Assembly (NCBI GenBank): GCA_964481885.1
Contig: CAYZUS010000002.1
Location: 62,001-126,000 of the forward strand
From: Fen731 sp964481885
Lineage (GTDB): Bacteria > Actinomycetota > Humimicrobiia > Humimicrobiales > Humimicrobiaceae
DNA length: 64,000 nt
Direction of reading: 5' to 3'
Position numbers and translations under genes: made by a program. Within the stretch, counting starts at the first letter, position 1. Each line of letters starts with the position of its first letter. Below are positions 28,012 through 36,845 of this stretch, piece after piece. The notes under the pieces were generated by a model. It saw nothing but the letters and a program-made list of their open reading frames with translations, was not told where the DNA came from and did not search any database.

Positions 28012-28854
28012 CTAAATACCGCAGGATTTCAGGAACTGAACACTTTTCTTAAGTATTTCAGGATCACCGACAATTTCCAATGTTGAAGCTTCAATATTTG
28101 TACCTTTAAGAGCATCACAAATACCTTTGATATCAATAATACCGTCTCCCATTGCTATTGTTGAAAACCCTGCACCAAATTGTTTGGTTCTCTTTGGCAG
28201 CCAGTCTTCACCCAAATCTTTCCAATGAACATGATGAATTTTGTCTTTAAAAGTTTTAGCCATTTCAACAGGGTCAGCACCGCCCAGCCAGCTGTTTCCA
28301 GTGTCAAGATTTAAACCAATGGCTGGATTGTTATCAAGAAGATCAAACACTTTTTTCAGTCCGTCGATTGTATCTGTAATTGGCCCATGATTTTCCAGAA
28401 GAATTCTTACTCCATAGTCTGAAGCCATTTTTACCGGTTCACAAAGCTTTTCAGCAATCGTAAAGGTTCTTTGTTCAATTGTAGTTTTACGACCCCATTC
28501 CGTAGTGGCTTCACCTTCTGTTGTGATAACTTCTTTTACTCCAATGGCAGCTGCCATTTTAATTGCTTTCATAATTTCTGCAGTTCCGAATCTGCTGGGT
28601 TTGGATGGATCAAGAAGGTTTGCATGGGCACATATTGTTGAAATTTTTATACCATATTTATCAAATAGTCTCTTAACATCAAAAGGGTTGTCGTCAAGGC
28701 TTACTGTCGGGCTGAAACCTGCTGTTCCAAGCATGCTTCCACCTGCATTTGTATCAGTAACGTCAGCATATAAAAATCCCATTTCCTTTGCAGTTTTTAA
28801 TTGCTCTTCAACACTTGCAAAAGGCTTGATTAAAAGAAATAATCCTATGTTCAT
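28012..28854 (-). CDS. Sugar phosphate isomerase/epimerase-like TIM-barrel protein
   Basis: The 280-residue protein has the metal-site motifs RILLENHGPITDT, IGLNLDTGNSWLGGADP, IHHVHWKDLGEDW and STLEIVGDPEILK. Together they complete the Glu-Asp-His-Glu set of the AP-endonuclease-2 fold. It is the first catabolic gene downstream of the ABC importer and is separated from it by a strong hairpin, so it may start its own transcript. A good ribosome site (GAGGGAAAGATG) overlaps the start. Substrate unknown. Confidence 0.75.
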   Translation of the reverse strand: MNIGLFLLIKPFASVEEQLKTAKEMGFLYADVTDTNAGGSMLGTAGFSPTVSLDDNPFDVKRLFDKYGIKISTICAHANLLDPSKPSRFGTAEIMKAIKMAAAIGVKEVITTEGEATTEWGRKTTIEQRTFTIAEKLCEPVKMASDYGVRILLENHGPITDTIDGLKKVFDLLDNNPAIGLNLDTGNSWLGGADPVEMAKTFKDKIHHVHWKDLGEDWLPKRTKQFGAGFSTIAMGDGIIDIKGICDALKGTNIEASTLEIVGDPEILKKSVQFLKSCGI

Positions 28855-29052
28855 CTTTCCCTCCTGAAATTTTTTTTATTTTAATTTTTAATCTTATTAT
28901 TAAAAAAGCTTTATCAGCTGAATAGTCAATCTCACTGGAAACCTTTGGTCCTAAAAAAAATCTGGTACTATGGCAATATGGTAATCTGGTAATTTATCGA
29001 TTATTTTGAAAATTAAAATTTATATTTTTCTTTTTCTTTTGGTTCTTTTGAA

Positions 29053-29087
29053 TATATAGCCTGCAGAAATATCCTGCAGGCTATATA
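29053..29087 (-). terminator. Strong hairpin downstream of the sugar-binding protein gene
   Basis: TATATAGCCTGCAG (29053-29066) pairs perfectly with CTGCAGGCTATATA (29074-29087), 14 bp with a 7-nt loop. No clear U tract follows on either strand, so it may be a transcript-stabilising 3' hairpin rather than a strict intrinsic terminator. Confidence 0.6.
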
Positions 29088-29171
29088 AGCTCGTATAACT
29101 TTCTGACCTAAAATTAATAACTTTTTTGATTTCGTTCCCTGCTAGTAGAACGACTGAATATCAATTTATGG

Positions 29172-30359
29172 TTATTTTGCCAGATAAGCAGTTAGTTTCT
29201 CATCAAATGATTTGAAGAGATCAGCATTTTCTGTGTAGCTTGTTTCGTAGAATGCAAGATCCCACTGGAATTTATTTTCAGCTCGTGCCTTCAAATAATC
29301 CTCGATTACCCAAGGAATAGCCTGATCCAAATTTTCTTTGGTCATTGCTGCCCAAGGTTTGATCTGCAGATAAGTGAGAGCTTCTTCGCCTCTAAGATAA
29401 CGGGAGATCTGCTGAATACAAAGATCAGCATTTAATGATGGAGGATTTGGAGATGTAGCTGACATCTTGCCATCTTTAATTAACTGCCAACCTTCTTCTT
29501 TACCATTGCAGGAAACCATTATCTTGCCTGTTACGTTTTGTTCTTCAAATACCTGCTGAACACCGAAAGCTGTTTCTTCATTGCAAGCAAAAATTACATC
29601 AAATTCCCTGCCTGATGAAATAAGATCCTGTGTTATAGGTATTGCAAGAGTTCTCTGCCATTCTGAGCTTTTGGTTAAAAATGCTGGTTCCAGGCCTGCT
29701 TCTTCAAGAGCCATATCAAAACCAACGATTTCGCCTTCAGCTGGGCCCTGTCCAAGAAATCCGGGGATATTTACACTCTTGGCATTAGGAACATTTTCTG
29801 CAACCCATTTGCCAACCTGATAACCCATGATTACAAAGTTATCAGTTACGTGTCCCTGAAGTTCAGTTCCTGCTGTAAGCTCAGGTTTTCCAGCGATAAA
29901 GAATATTGGCACCTTTGCATCGTTAGCAGCCTTGATTGTAGTAGCGCTTCCTGCTGCACCTGCAGTTATAACTGCAATTGCGTCTACGCCCTTAGCGATA
30001 AGATCCTGAACGTTTGCAAGTTCTTTTTCAGGTTTGTAGTCAGAGTTAAGCTCTGTAACTATCATACCCTGTGATTCTGCCAAAGCCTTAAATGCTTTTC
30101 CAAATGCTGCATAATAATCATCAGGACCTGCATTTACAAAGCCAAGTTGTTTTCCTGTAAGATCCATCTGAGCGGCTTCTGTTTCAACAGCAGCAGCAGT
30201 AGTTTCAGCAGCAGCAGCTGTGGTTTCAGCAGCAGCAGTTGTAGCAGCAGCTGTAGTAGCAGCAGCTGTAGTTTCAGCAACAGTTGCAGTTTTACAACCA
30301 ATGCCTATTGATCCTAAAATAGCTATACAGATTACGACTATAAGTAGCTTTTTTAACAT
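29172..30359 (-). CDS. Sugar ABC transporter substrate-binding lipoprotein (RbsB-like)
   Basis: The 395-residue protein has a lipoprotein signal peptide ending IGIGC (Cys22). A low-complexity Ala/Thr/Glu linker (about 27-65, repeated TTAAA units) tethers the protein to the membrane. The periplasmic-binding-protein type I domain follows: LGFVNAGPDDYYAAFGKAF, the DLIAKGVDAIAVI segment and the later VIFACNEETAFGVQQ. This is the ribose/galactose branch. It is the last gene of the LacI-ATPase-permease-binding protein series. The ligand, likely a pentose, polyol or inositol-type compound, cannot be read from sequence. Confidence 0.87.
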   Translation of the reverse strand: MLKKLLIVVICIAILGSIGIGCKTATVAETTAAATTAAATTAAAETTAAAAETTAAAVETEAAQMDLTGKQLGFVNAGPDDYYAAFGKAFKALAESQGMIVTELNSDYKPEKELANVQDLIAKGVDAIAVITAGAAGSATTIKAANDAKVPIFFIAGKPELTAGTELQGHVTDNFVIMGYQVGKWVAENVPNAKSVNIPGFLGQGPAEGEIVGFDMALEEAGLEPAFLTKSSEWQRTLAIPITQDLISSGREFDVIFACNEETAFGVQQVFEEQNVTGKIMVSCNGKEEGWQLIKDGKMSATSPNPPSLNADLCIQQISRYLRGEEALTYLQIKPWAAMTKENLDQAIPWVIEDYLKARAENKFQWDLAFYETSYTENADLFKSFDEKLTAYLAK

Positions 30360-30436
30360 CTTTTCCTCCTTTTATCTTTCCTTCTTTTGTATTTACGCTA
30401 GCAGAACATTTGCGCATCAAAATTATGATGCAATTT

Positions 30437-31486
30437 TTATTTTACAGATCTTTCTTCATCAGCTGTCAGCATGACAGAAGAGGACCTGGTACTACTTATG
30501 TAAGTAAGAGACACAGCAAACACTATCAGTAACCCTCTGGTTACATATTGCCAATGGGGATTGACGCCGATAATATTAAGTGCATTTGAAATAATGCCCA
30601 GCATCAGCACTCCGATAAACGTACCCCAGGCGTTCCCTTTACCACCGACAAGTGCGGTTCCACCGACAACAACAGCTGCAATGACTTCTATCTCCTTTCC
30701 TTCACCCATCAGCGGGTTTCCTGTGCCAAGCCTTGAGAGCTGCGCCATGGTTGCTATTGCAACGAAAATTCCGTTGATGCCGTACAGCATGAGCTTAAAG
30801 TTTTTTACATTAATACCTGCAAGATATGCTGCACTTTCATTGCCACCCACAGCATATACTCTGCGTCCAAACTTGGTATATTTCAAAATAAACCATACTA
30901 TTACTGTAAGAATAATGAATAATATTACAGGAAATGCTATTTTCAAAACCGGCTGATTTAGAGGGATATTAAGATAAGTCTTGCCGAGGAAAGTAAATTT
31001 CCCCTCGATTGTTATCTCTCTGCCGTTTGTTATAAGATATGTAAAACCCTTGTATATGCTTAAAAACCCCAGGGAAACTATAAAAGCTTCAAGTTTTGTT
31101 CGCGAGATTATAAGTCCCATTACAAGCTGCAACGCTACCGCAACTACAAGCCCGAGCCCGGCGGCTCCCCATTCATTCCATCCCAGTGTTTTAATCAGAA
31201 AAGCCATGCCTGTGCCTATAAAACACATCATCTGCCCTACTGAAAGGTCTATGCCTCCTGAGATCATAATAAGTGTCATACTTAATGCAAGCATGCCTGT
31301 TATTGATACCTGCAAAAAGACATTTGCAATATTCATGGGTTTAATGAACGCAACTTTGGAAATATCCATGCTGCGCACTGCAAAAAACTCCACAATAATG
31401 ACGATTGCAATAATGAAAAGCAGCACTAAAAAAATGGATAGATTTTCGTTCTTTGAAAATCTTTTTAACGGATTCTTAGACCTCAT
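30437..31486 (-). CDS. Sugar ABC transporter permease (RbsC-like)
   Basis: The 349-residue membrane protein has the BPD-transp-2 signature. The helix run SITGMLALSMTLIMISGGIDLSVGQM is followed by AVGGNESAAYLAGINVK and the cytoplasmic coupling loop VVVGGTALVGGKGNAWGT. About eight to ten hydrophobic segments are visible. Its start overlaps the ATPase stop by 4 bp, so the two are translationally coupled and form the inner-membrane channel and motor. The binding protein gene lies 77 bp downstream. Confidence 0.88.
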   Translation of the reverse strand: MRSKNPLKRFSKNENLSIFLVLLFIIAIVIIVEFFAVRSMDISKVAFIKPMNIANVFLQVSITGMLALSMTLIMISGGIDLSVGQMMCFIGTGMAFLIKTLGWNEWGAAGLGLVVAVALQLVMGLIISRTKLEAFIVSLGFLSIYKGFTYLITNGREITIEGKFTFLGKTYLNIPLNQPVLKIAFPVILFIILTVIVWFILKYTKFGRRVYAVGGNESAAYLAGINVKNFKLMLYGINGIFVAIATMAQLSRLGTGNPLMGEGKEIEVIAAVVVGGTALVGGKGNAWGTFIGVLMLGIISNALNIIGVNPHWQYVTRGLLIVFAVSLTYISSTRSSSVMLTADEERSVK

Positions 31487-32973
31487 CTCATGCTCCCTCC
31501 AATCGAGTATTTAAGTATATTTTCTTCATTGATCTCATCTTTACTTAATTGTGCCGCCATGTTTCCGTCCCGCATAACCATTACTTTGTCACTCATGGCA
31601 ACGAGTTCCGGCATGTCAGAGGAAATCATAATTATGGCTTTTTTAGCCTGCAGAAGCTCCACCATGATTTTATAGATTTCTTCCTTTGCCCCAACATCTA
31701 TTCCACGCGTCGGCTCATCAAAAATAAATATTTCCGCATTTGTAGCAAACCATTTCCCTAAAACAACTTTTTGCTGATTTCCGCCTGAAAGAAACATAGC
31801 CTTCTGGGACACGCTTGGTGTTGCAATTTCCAAAAGATCAACATATTTTTTAGTTATTGCTACATCTTCGGATGGCATTGCAAAAGGCATCTTTGTCTGC
31901 GAATAACTTGCAATGGGGATATTTTTGTCAAGGGCATGCTTGAGAAATAATCCGGTCTCCTGCCTGTTCTCAGTAATAAAGCACATTTTGTTTGAAATCG
32001 CTGAAAAAGGTGTCCTTATATCAACATGTTCCCCTTTTATTATAATCTCACCAAAAACAGCTTTTTTTGCTCCAAATAAAAGCTCTGCCAGCTCTGTTCT
32101 TCCCGAACCTACCATACCGGCAATACCCAGCAATTCACCGCTTCTTACTGAAAACGAAATATCTTTAACTCCGTTGCCGCTTAAATTTTTCGCTTCAAAC
32201 ATAACATCCCCGATATCAGCTTTTTGACGCTGATAAAATAATGAAACGTCACGGCCAACCATGTCTATTATAAGCTGCTGCTCTGTCAGATCTTTAATAT
32301 CATATGTATTAATTTTCTGCCCATCCCGGATAACTGTGACCCTGTCAGCGACTTTAAATACCTCTTCAAGGTGGTGAGAAATGTAAACAATGCTTATTCC
32401 GCTTTTTGCCAGCTTCCTTAGAATATCGAGCAAGTGGCTGATTTCGGTCTGTGTAAATGATGAAGTTGGCTCATCAAGGATTATAACCTTGGAATCATGC
32501 AGCAAACCTCTGGCTATTTCAACTGTTTTTTGTCCTCCACTCCCCAACTGCCCGACAATATCATATGGAGATATGTCAGAATGAAGAAATTCCAAAATTT
32601 CTTTGGCTTTGGCGACCATCTTTGTTTTATTAAGAATGACCCCGTTTGCAATCTCATTGCCTGTAAAAAGATTTTCAAAAACGCTCAGCAGCGGAAATAA
32701 TGTGTGCTCCTGGTATATTGTCTGGATACCCATTATCATTGCTGCGCGGGGATTTGCTATATTGGCTTTTTCCCCATTAAAATATATGTCTCCCTTGTCC
32801 GGCGTATAGGCTCCTGAGAGCATCTTGATAAGTGTTGATTTGCCGGCACCATTCTCACCGCATATGCAGTGAATCTCTCCCCTTCTCAGATCAAACTCAA
32901 AGCCTTCAAAAACTTTGACACCCGGAAAGGATTTATAAATACTTTTCATCTCAAGAATCAAGTCTTGGGGCAT
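31483..32973 (-). CDS. Sugar ABC transporter ATP-binding protein (RbsA/MglA-like, two ATPase domains)
   Basis: The 496-residue protein has two fused nucleotide-binding domains. The first has Walker A CGENGAGKST, signature LGSGGQKTVEIARGLL and Walker B VIILDEPTSSF. The second has a degenerate GMVGSGRTEL P-loop, the LSGGNQQKVVLGKWF signature and IFIFDEPTRGID. This tandem layout, with a degenerate P-loop in domain two, is typical of ribose, galactose and xylose importers. It starts after an AGGAGG site, 117 bp downstream of the LacI gene. An extended -10 promoter lies within that gap. Confidence 0.9.
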   Translation of the reverse strand: MPQDLILEMKSIYKSFPGVKVFEGFEFDLRRGEIHCICGENGAGKSTLIKMLSGAYTPDKGDIYFNGEKANIANPRAAMIMGIQTIYQEHTLFPLLSVFENLFTGNEIANGVILNKTKMVAKAKEILEFLHSDISPYDIVGQLGSGGQKTVEIARGLLHDSKVIILDEPTSSFTQTEISHLLDILRKLAKSGISIVYISHHLEEVFKVADRVTVIRDGQKINTYDIKDLTEQQLIIDMVGRDVSLFYQRQKADIGDVMFEAKNLSGNGVKDISFSVRSGELLGIAGMVGSGRTELAELLFGAKKAVFGEIIIKGEHVDIRTPFSAISNKMCFITENRQETGLFLKHALDKNIPIASYSQTKMPFAMPSEDVAITKKYVDLLEIATPSVSQKAMFLSGGNQQKVVLGKWFATNAEIFIFDEPTRGIDVGAKEEIYKIMVELLQAKKAIIMISSDMPELVAMSDKVMVMRDGNMAAQLSKDEINEENILKYSIGGSMR

Positions 32974-33054
32974 AAAATTCCCTCCTGTCCCATCATCTTT
33001 CTATCGCATTCGTTTATATTTAATCTTTTTATCATTTATTTTGCAAATAATTAA

Positions 33055-33063
33055 ATTATACCA
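33055..33063 (-). promoter_or_regulatory. Extended -10 promoter for the sugar importer
   Basis: On the minus strand the sequence reads TGGTATAAT, a perfect TGn extended -10 box, just after the LacI stop and about 80 bp before the ATPase start. No -35 match is seen, which is common for extended -10 promoters. About 40 bp downstream, TATAAACGAATGC contains a TAAACG half-site like the operators of the neighbouring LacI. Confidence 0.5.
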
Positions 33064-33090
33064 TTTATGGCTTATGCTTCAGCGCATCAA

Positions 33091-34122
33091 TTATGGCGCA
33101 GATTGCCTTATAACTATACTCGGTTCAAGAGTAATTTTCTTTTTTATATTCTCTTCTTTTCTTATCACTTTAAAAAGAGTGTCTGTTCCCTGGATGCACA
33201 TCGTCATTATGGGCTGGTTTATGGTTGTCAGGCTTGGAGATATAACGCTTGAGAACGGAACATTGTCATACCCTATAACAGCTATATCCTGAGGAACCCT
33301 GATTTTTAATTCATTAAGTCTTTTAATTACACCAAAAGCCATTTGATCTGTTGAAGCAAATATCCCTTCGGGCCTGCCTTTTGACAGTATCTCTTTGGTT
33401 GCGATGTAACCAAGCTCGATTTTTTCATACTCATTGTCTTCTTTTGCTATGTAAACCATTTCACTTTTTATCGGCAGGCCAAACTCTTTCATTGCTCTTT
33501 TGAAACCTTCGTATCTGTCACGCAATGACATATTATACAAAGGTTCGCTGCAGTAAGCTATGTTTTTAATACCCAGCGAAATGAAATGCTGCACTACAAG
33601 AAAACTTCCTTTTATGTTGTTTAAAAGCACGCAGGGTGCCTCTCCCTCATCTTCAGTTACTTCATCGTCAATCGCTACAAAAGGTATGTTATGCTTATAG
33701 AGTTTTTTATAACACTCCCTGTTTGTCAGACCATAACATATTATTACACCTGCGACTTTTTGCTGTATCAGGGAAATTATATACCAGTCCTCTATGACGG
33801 CGTCGTGCATTGTATTGCATATAAAAGTAAAATAATCAAGTTCCCGGGTTATTTTTTCGTTATACTTTATCATTTCATTGTAATAACTGTTCATAACATC
33901 CGGTACTACAATACCAATTGTATTGGTCGTGCTTTTTTTTAGGTTCCTGGCAACAAGATTTGGTATATATCCAAGCCGGTCTGCAGTATCAAGAACTCTT
34001 TTTTTTACTGTTTCAGATATATCTTCGGAGTCATTTATGGCATACGAAACAGTAGCCTGTGTTACTCCGGTAAGACGGGCTATGTCTTTCATTGTTGGAT
34101 TTTTAAGCGCTTTTTTCAACAT
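33091..34122 (-). CDS. LacI-family transcriptional repressor of the sugar block
   Basis: The 343-residue regulator starts with a canonical LacI helix-turn-helix (MKDIARLTGVTQATVSYAIN) and hinge helix (PNLVARNLKKSTTNTIG). A ribose-binding-type effector domain follows (TIGIVVPDVMNSYYNEM, later GIFASTDQMAFGVIKRL). It lies 117 bp upstream of the sugar importer, the usual arrangement for a local repressor. The sequence TTATACGTTTAA just downstream of its own promoter and of the promoter of the isomerase at 34499-35338 suggests autoregulation and control of that gene. The inducer is presumably the imported sugar or a metabolite of it. Confidence 0.88.
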   Translation of the reverse strand: MLKKALKNPTMKDIARLTGVTQATVSYAINDSEDISETVKKRVLDTADRLGYIPNLVARNLKKSTTNTIGIVVPDVMNSYYNEMIKYNEKITRELDYFTFICNTMHDAVIEDWYIISLIQQKVAGVIICYGLTNRECYKKLYKHNIPFVAIDDEVTEDEGEAPCVLLNNIKGSFLVVQHFISLGIKNIAYCSEPLYNMSLRDRYEGFKRAMKEFGLPIKSEMVYIAKEDNEYEKIELGYIATKEILSKGRPEGIFASTDQMAFGVIKRLNELKIRVPQDIAVIGYDNVPFSSVISPSLTTINQPIMTMCIQGTDTLFKVIRKEENIKKKITLEPSIVIRQSAP

Positions 34123-34180
34123 AATGCCAAGTGCAAAATTTTTAAATTTTTATTACTCTCAGTATTAAATAGATTACTAC

Positions 34181-34192
34181 TTATACGTTTAA
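34181..34192. promoter_or_regulatory. LacI operator candidate at the lacI promoter
   Basis: TTATACGTTTAA is a near-palindrome with the central CG typical of LacI operators. It recurs as CTTATACGTTTAA at 35484-35496. It lies about 15 bp downstream of the -10 box of the lacI promoter, a repressing position. Confidence 0.6.
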
Positions 34193-34206
34193 ATCTATTT
34201 GCCGAA

Positions 34207-34235
34207 ATTATCCCACATTATTTTACTGATTTCAA
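34207..34235 (-). promoter_or_regulatory. Promoter of the lacI gene
   Basis: On the minus strand TTGAAA (34230-34235) and GATAAT (34207-34212) are separated by exactly 17 bp, each a 5-of-6 match to sigma-70 consensus. The predicted start lies near 34200, giving a leader of about 80 nt that contains the operator. Confidence 0.6.
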
Positions 34236-34452
34236 TACCAAATTCAAGTATTGTTTTATAATTTTATTATACTTTTATTACTTGTCATAAGACTGGCTGT
34301 ACACAGGCAGATCTTACATACTATAGAAATTTTAGAATACTTATTTAAAATTATTTTAAAAAATACCGGCTCGGTCAACTTAAATGCTGGATCAACCCTT
34401 CTATTTGCTGACTTGTTTTTATAGTTATAAATAAATATTACACAAAATCAAA

Positions 34453-34491
34453 TTGAGAGAAACGGCTCTTGATTTGAACCGTTTCTCTCAA
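34453..34491 (-). terminator. Intrinsic terminator of the isomerase gene
   Basis: TTGAGAGAAACGG (34453-34465) pairs perfectly with CCGTTTCTCTCAA (34479-34491). On the minus strand it is followed by TTTGATTTTG. It begins 8 bp after the isomerase stop codon. Confidence 0.85.
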
Positions 34492-34498
34492 CAAAAAT

Positions 34499-35338
34499 CT
34501 ATATAATTGCTCTCAGGAAATCCACGCTGGCGCCTATTTTTTCATCCAGCCCTGAACATTCTATTGAAATATCGCCATCCCAATTTGTTTCTTTCAGGAA
34601 TTGGATACATTTCTTTATGTTGTCAGCATTTACGCCTTCTCCTATAGCTACTTCGCTGCATGCAATACCTGTATCTTCTCCACGAAGTGCGGCTGCGAGC
34701 CCGGCACTGACATCCTTGATGTGCGCATGCGTTACATATTTTCTCATGGCTTTAAGAAACTCCAGTGGGTCGTTGCCCTGAATAAATGTATTTCCTGTGT
34801 CCATGTTAAACCTTAAATACTCAGATTCAAAATGTGAAAGAAGTTTCTGCATGAAGTCAATATCACCCGTATAAGGTCCATGAGGTTCAACATTAATTAT
34901 GATCTTATAATCCTCGGCCCACTTAATGCATTCCTGGTAATTGCGGATAGTCTGCTTTAAGACTTCTTCCTTAGACATATCATAAACCCTGCCGCTGTCT
35001 GTGGTGTCAACTTTGGGACAACCCAAATCTCGGGCAAAACGTATTGACTGCTGAACGTACTGCACGCCATATACCGCACCGTCAAATCCCATCATCGGAT
35101 AAGAACCATCAATCTGGGAAACTTTCAAACCTCTTGCATCACAAAGCCTTCTGATTTCCAGAGGATTCTGCCTTAGTGCAAGACTCGGCTCATAGCCCAT
35201 TGCCTGAATAAAGTACTGCCCGTCGATCATTCCAAACTCCATATGATCGAGTTTGTACTTAGCTGCTGAATCAAGAGCTGCCATGTAGCCGCCACTCAGA
35301 GTCCTCCAGTTATCAGCATGCATACCAAGTCTAATCAT
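34499..35338 (-). CDS. Sugar phosphate isomerase/epimerase-like TIM-barrel protein
   Basis: The 279-residue protein has LDHMEFGMIDGQYF, the metal-site IINVEPHGPYTGD, RFNMDTGNTFIQGNDP, THAHIKDVSAG and DISIECSG. Together they give a complete Glu-Asp-His-Glu metal site. It is monocistronic with its own promoter, an operator over the transcription start and a strong terminator, so it is probably a dedicated member of the LacI regulon. AGAAGGAG lies eight bases before the ATG. The reaction is unknown. Confidence 0.78.
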   Translation of the reverse strand: MIRLGMHADNWRTLSGGYMAALDSAAKYKLDHMEFGMIDGQYFIQAMGYEPSLALRQNPLEIRRLCDARGLKVSQIDGSYPMMGFDGAVYGVQYVQQSIRFARDLGCPKVDTTDSGRVYDMSKEEVLKQTIRNYQECIKWAEDYKIIINVEPHGPYTGDIDFMQKLLSHFESEYLRFNMDTGNTFIQGNDPLEFLKAMRKYVTHAHIKDVSAGLAAALRGEDTGIACSEVAIGEGVNADNIKKCIQFLKETNWDGDISIECSGLDEKIGASVDFLRAII

Positions 35339-35484
35339 GTTTGTTCTCCTTCTTATTTGATTATAAGTTCTCGCGAATGCGAAAAATTGAGTCAGATTTT
35401 TAGATGCCGATCCTCATGCCACTTTTTAAAATGTTTAAAATCGTTTGTTTATGAAGCCTGCTTATTCAGGTATGTGTTTCCAGC

Positions 35485-35496
35485 TTATACGTTTAA
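35485..35496. promoter_or_regulatory. LacI operator candidate at the isomerase promoter
   Basis: TTATACGTTTAA is identical to the site at 34181-34192. It begins about 8 bp downstream of the -10 box and so covers the predicted transcription start, a textbook repressor position. Confidence 0.65.
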
Positions 35497-35503
35497 TTTA
35501 TGC

Positions 35504-35532
35504 AATATAACATATTTATTTCGCCAAATCAA
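35504..35532 (-). promoter_or_regulatory. Promoter of the LacI-regulated isomerase gene
   Basis: On the minus strand TTGATT (35527-35532) and TATATT (35504-35509) are spaced by 17 bp. Two ACAGTTGG direct repeats (35535-35542 and 35547-35554) lie just upstream, where an activator could bind. Confidence 0.6.
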
Positions 35533-35640
35533 TAACAGTTGGCAAAACAGTTGGTAAAAAAATGACACAATAAATTGTATATATTTTGTTTGCTTAATAC
35601 ACATTATCCCTTATGATATATTGTAAAATTCAGGAGGGTA

Positions 35641-35715
35641 ATTATAATAATAAAATTTTATATTGAATTAATCGCAAGAGCAATTTTCTGGCTGTTCGGT
35701 TTCTGGTTTTTATAG
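35641..35715 (+). pseudogene. Detached N-terminal membrane segment of the crtQ-like gene, ended by in-frame TAG
   Basis: After a strong ribosome site (AGGAGGG, 35632-35638) a reading frame encodes a hydrophobic segment including FYIELIARAIFWLFGFWFL and then stops at TAG 35713-35715. The same frame continues without interruption through KIPYCSKSSKN into the glycosyltransferase at 35752. CrtQ-type glycosyltransferases carry exactly such an N-terminal membrane anchor. No ATG, GTG or TTG is correctly placed after the ribosome site; only ATT or ATA codons are. Both defects suggest a damaged gene start. Confidence 0.6.
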
Positions 35716-35751
35716 AAAATTCCGTATTGCAGCAAAAGCAGTAAAAACAGT

Positions 35752-36831
35752 TTGAGAGAAATCGAAAAACTTAACAGTGATAATCATTTGGGCAAGACTT
35801 ACCCCTTTAAAGTCTCGATAATAATTCCGGCAAGAAATGAAGAAAAAACACTGCCATTTCTGTTAAGTTCAATTCAGTCCCAAACCGTAAGGCCGCACGA
35901 AATAATACTCGTAAACGATCAGTCGGAAGACCGCACAGAGGAAATAGGAAAACAATTTGGAGTAAGTATTATCAATATCGAATCTTTGCCGGAAGGCTGG
36001 CGTGGGAAAAACTGGGCATGCTACAAAGGTGCCGAGAATGCTTCGGGGGATTTGTTTCTTTTCCTTGATGCAGACACTGCTTTTGATCCTGGTGGGCTTG
36101 AAAGACTGCTTGAGTGCCACCTTCAGTGCAAAGGAGTAGTTTCGGTTGAACCATACCATAAAATTAAAAAGTTTTATGAGAATTTTGCAGCATATTTCAA
36201 CATAATACTTATGGGCTCAATGAATGTTTTTACGCCTTTGCAGTTTAAACTCAAACCAATTGGCGCATTCGGGCCATGCCTTCTTTGCGACAGAGAGACT
36301 TACTTTTCAATAGATGGTCACAGAAGTACAAAAGACAAGATTATGGAAGATCTGGAACTTGGCAAGATCCTGTTATCCCGAGGCATATACGTATACTGCT
36401 TTGGTGGGAAAGGCACTATCTCTTTTAGGATGTACCCTTATGGAATCGGGAGCATTGTAAAAGGGTTCTCAAGAGGATTTGCAGTCGGCGCCAAATCAAC
36501 ATCAGTGATTACTTTTATTCTGGAAATACTGTGGATATCAGGCTCATTTTTCCCCCTTACAATACTTATTCAAAGCATGGTAAATTATAATTTAACGGGG
36601 ATAATAACAGGTATTATATTTTATGTTGCTTATGTGGCCCAGGTTTTATGGATGGCAAGAAGAATCGGTAATTTCAGCCCGGCAGTCGCAATTTTTTTTC
36701 CAGTTTTTTTAATGTTTTTTATCTCCGTATTTTTCTGGTCGGTGCTGCAAAATGTATTAAAACTCAATATCAGATGGAAGGGCAGAATCATAAATCCAAA
36801 AACTGACAGAAAAAAGAGCCAAAAAAAATAA
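35752..36831 (+). CDS. CrtQ-like glycosyltransferase family 2 protein, N terminus disrupted
   Basis: The 359-codon frame has the GT2 entry KVSIIIPARNEEKTLPFLL, the acidic DADTAF metal motif, VVSVEPYHKIKKFYE and the GAFGPCLLCDRETYF acceptor region. Three to four C-terminal membrane helices follow. This matches 4,4'-diaponeurosporenoate glycosyltransferase (CrtQ), which glycosylates carotenoid acids, although relatives occur in genomes without carotenoid genes. The TTG at 35752 has no ribosome site. The natural start appears to lie upstream beyond an in-frame TAG at 35713-35715. The CrtO-like gene follows 14 bp downstream. Confidence 0.75.
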   Translation: MREIEKLNSDNHLGKTYPFKVSIIIPARNEEKTLPFLLSSIQSQTVRPHEIILVNDQSEDRTEEIGKQFGVSIINIESLPEGWRGKNWACYKGAENASGDLFLFLDADTAFDPGGLERLLECHLQCKGVVSVEPYHKIKKFYENFAAYFNIILMGSMNVFTPLQFKLKPIGAFGPCLLCDRETYFSIDGHRSTKDKIMEDLELGKILLSRGIYVYCFGGKGTISFRMYPYGIGSIVKGFSRGFAVGAKSTSVITFILEILWISGSFFPLTILIQSMVNYNLTGIITGIIFYVAYVAQVLWMARRIGNFSPAVAIFFPVFLMFFISVFFWSVLQNVLKLNIRWKGRIINPKTDRKKSQKK

Positions 36832-36845
36832 AGGCAGGGCAATAT

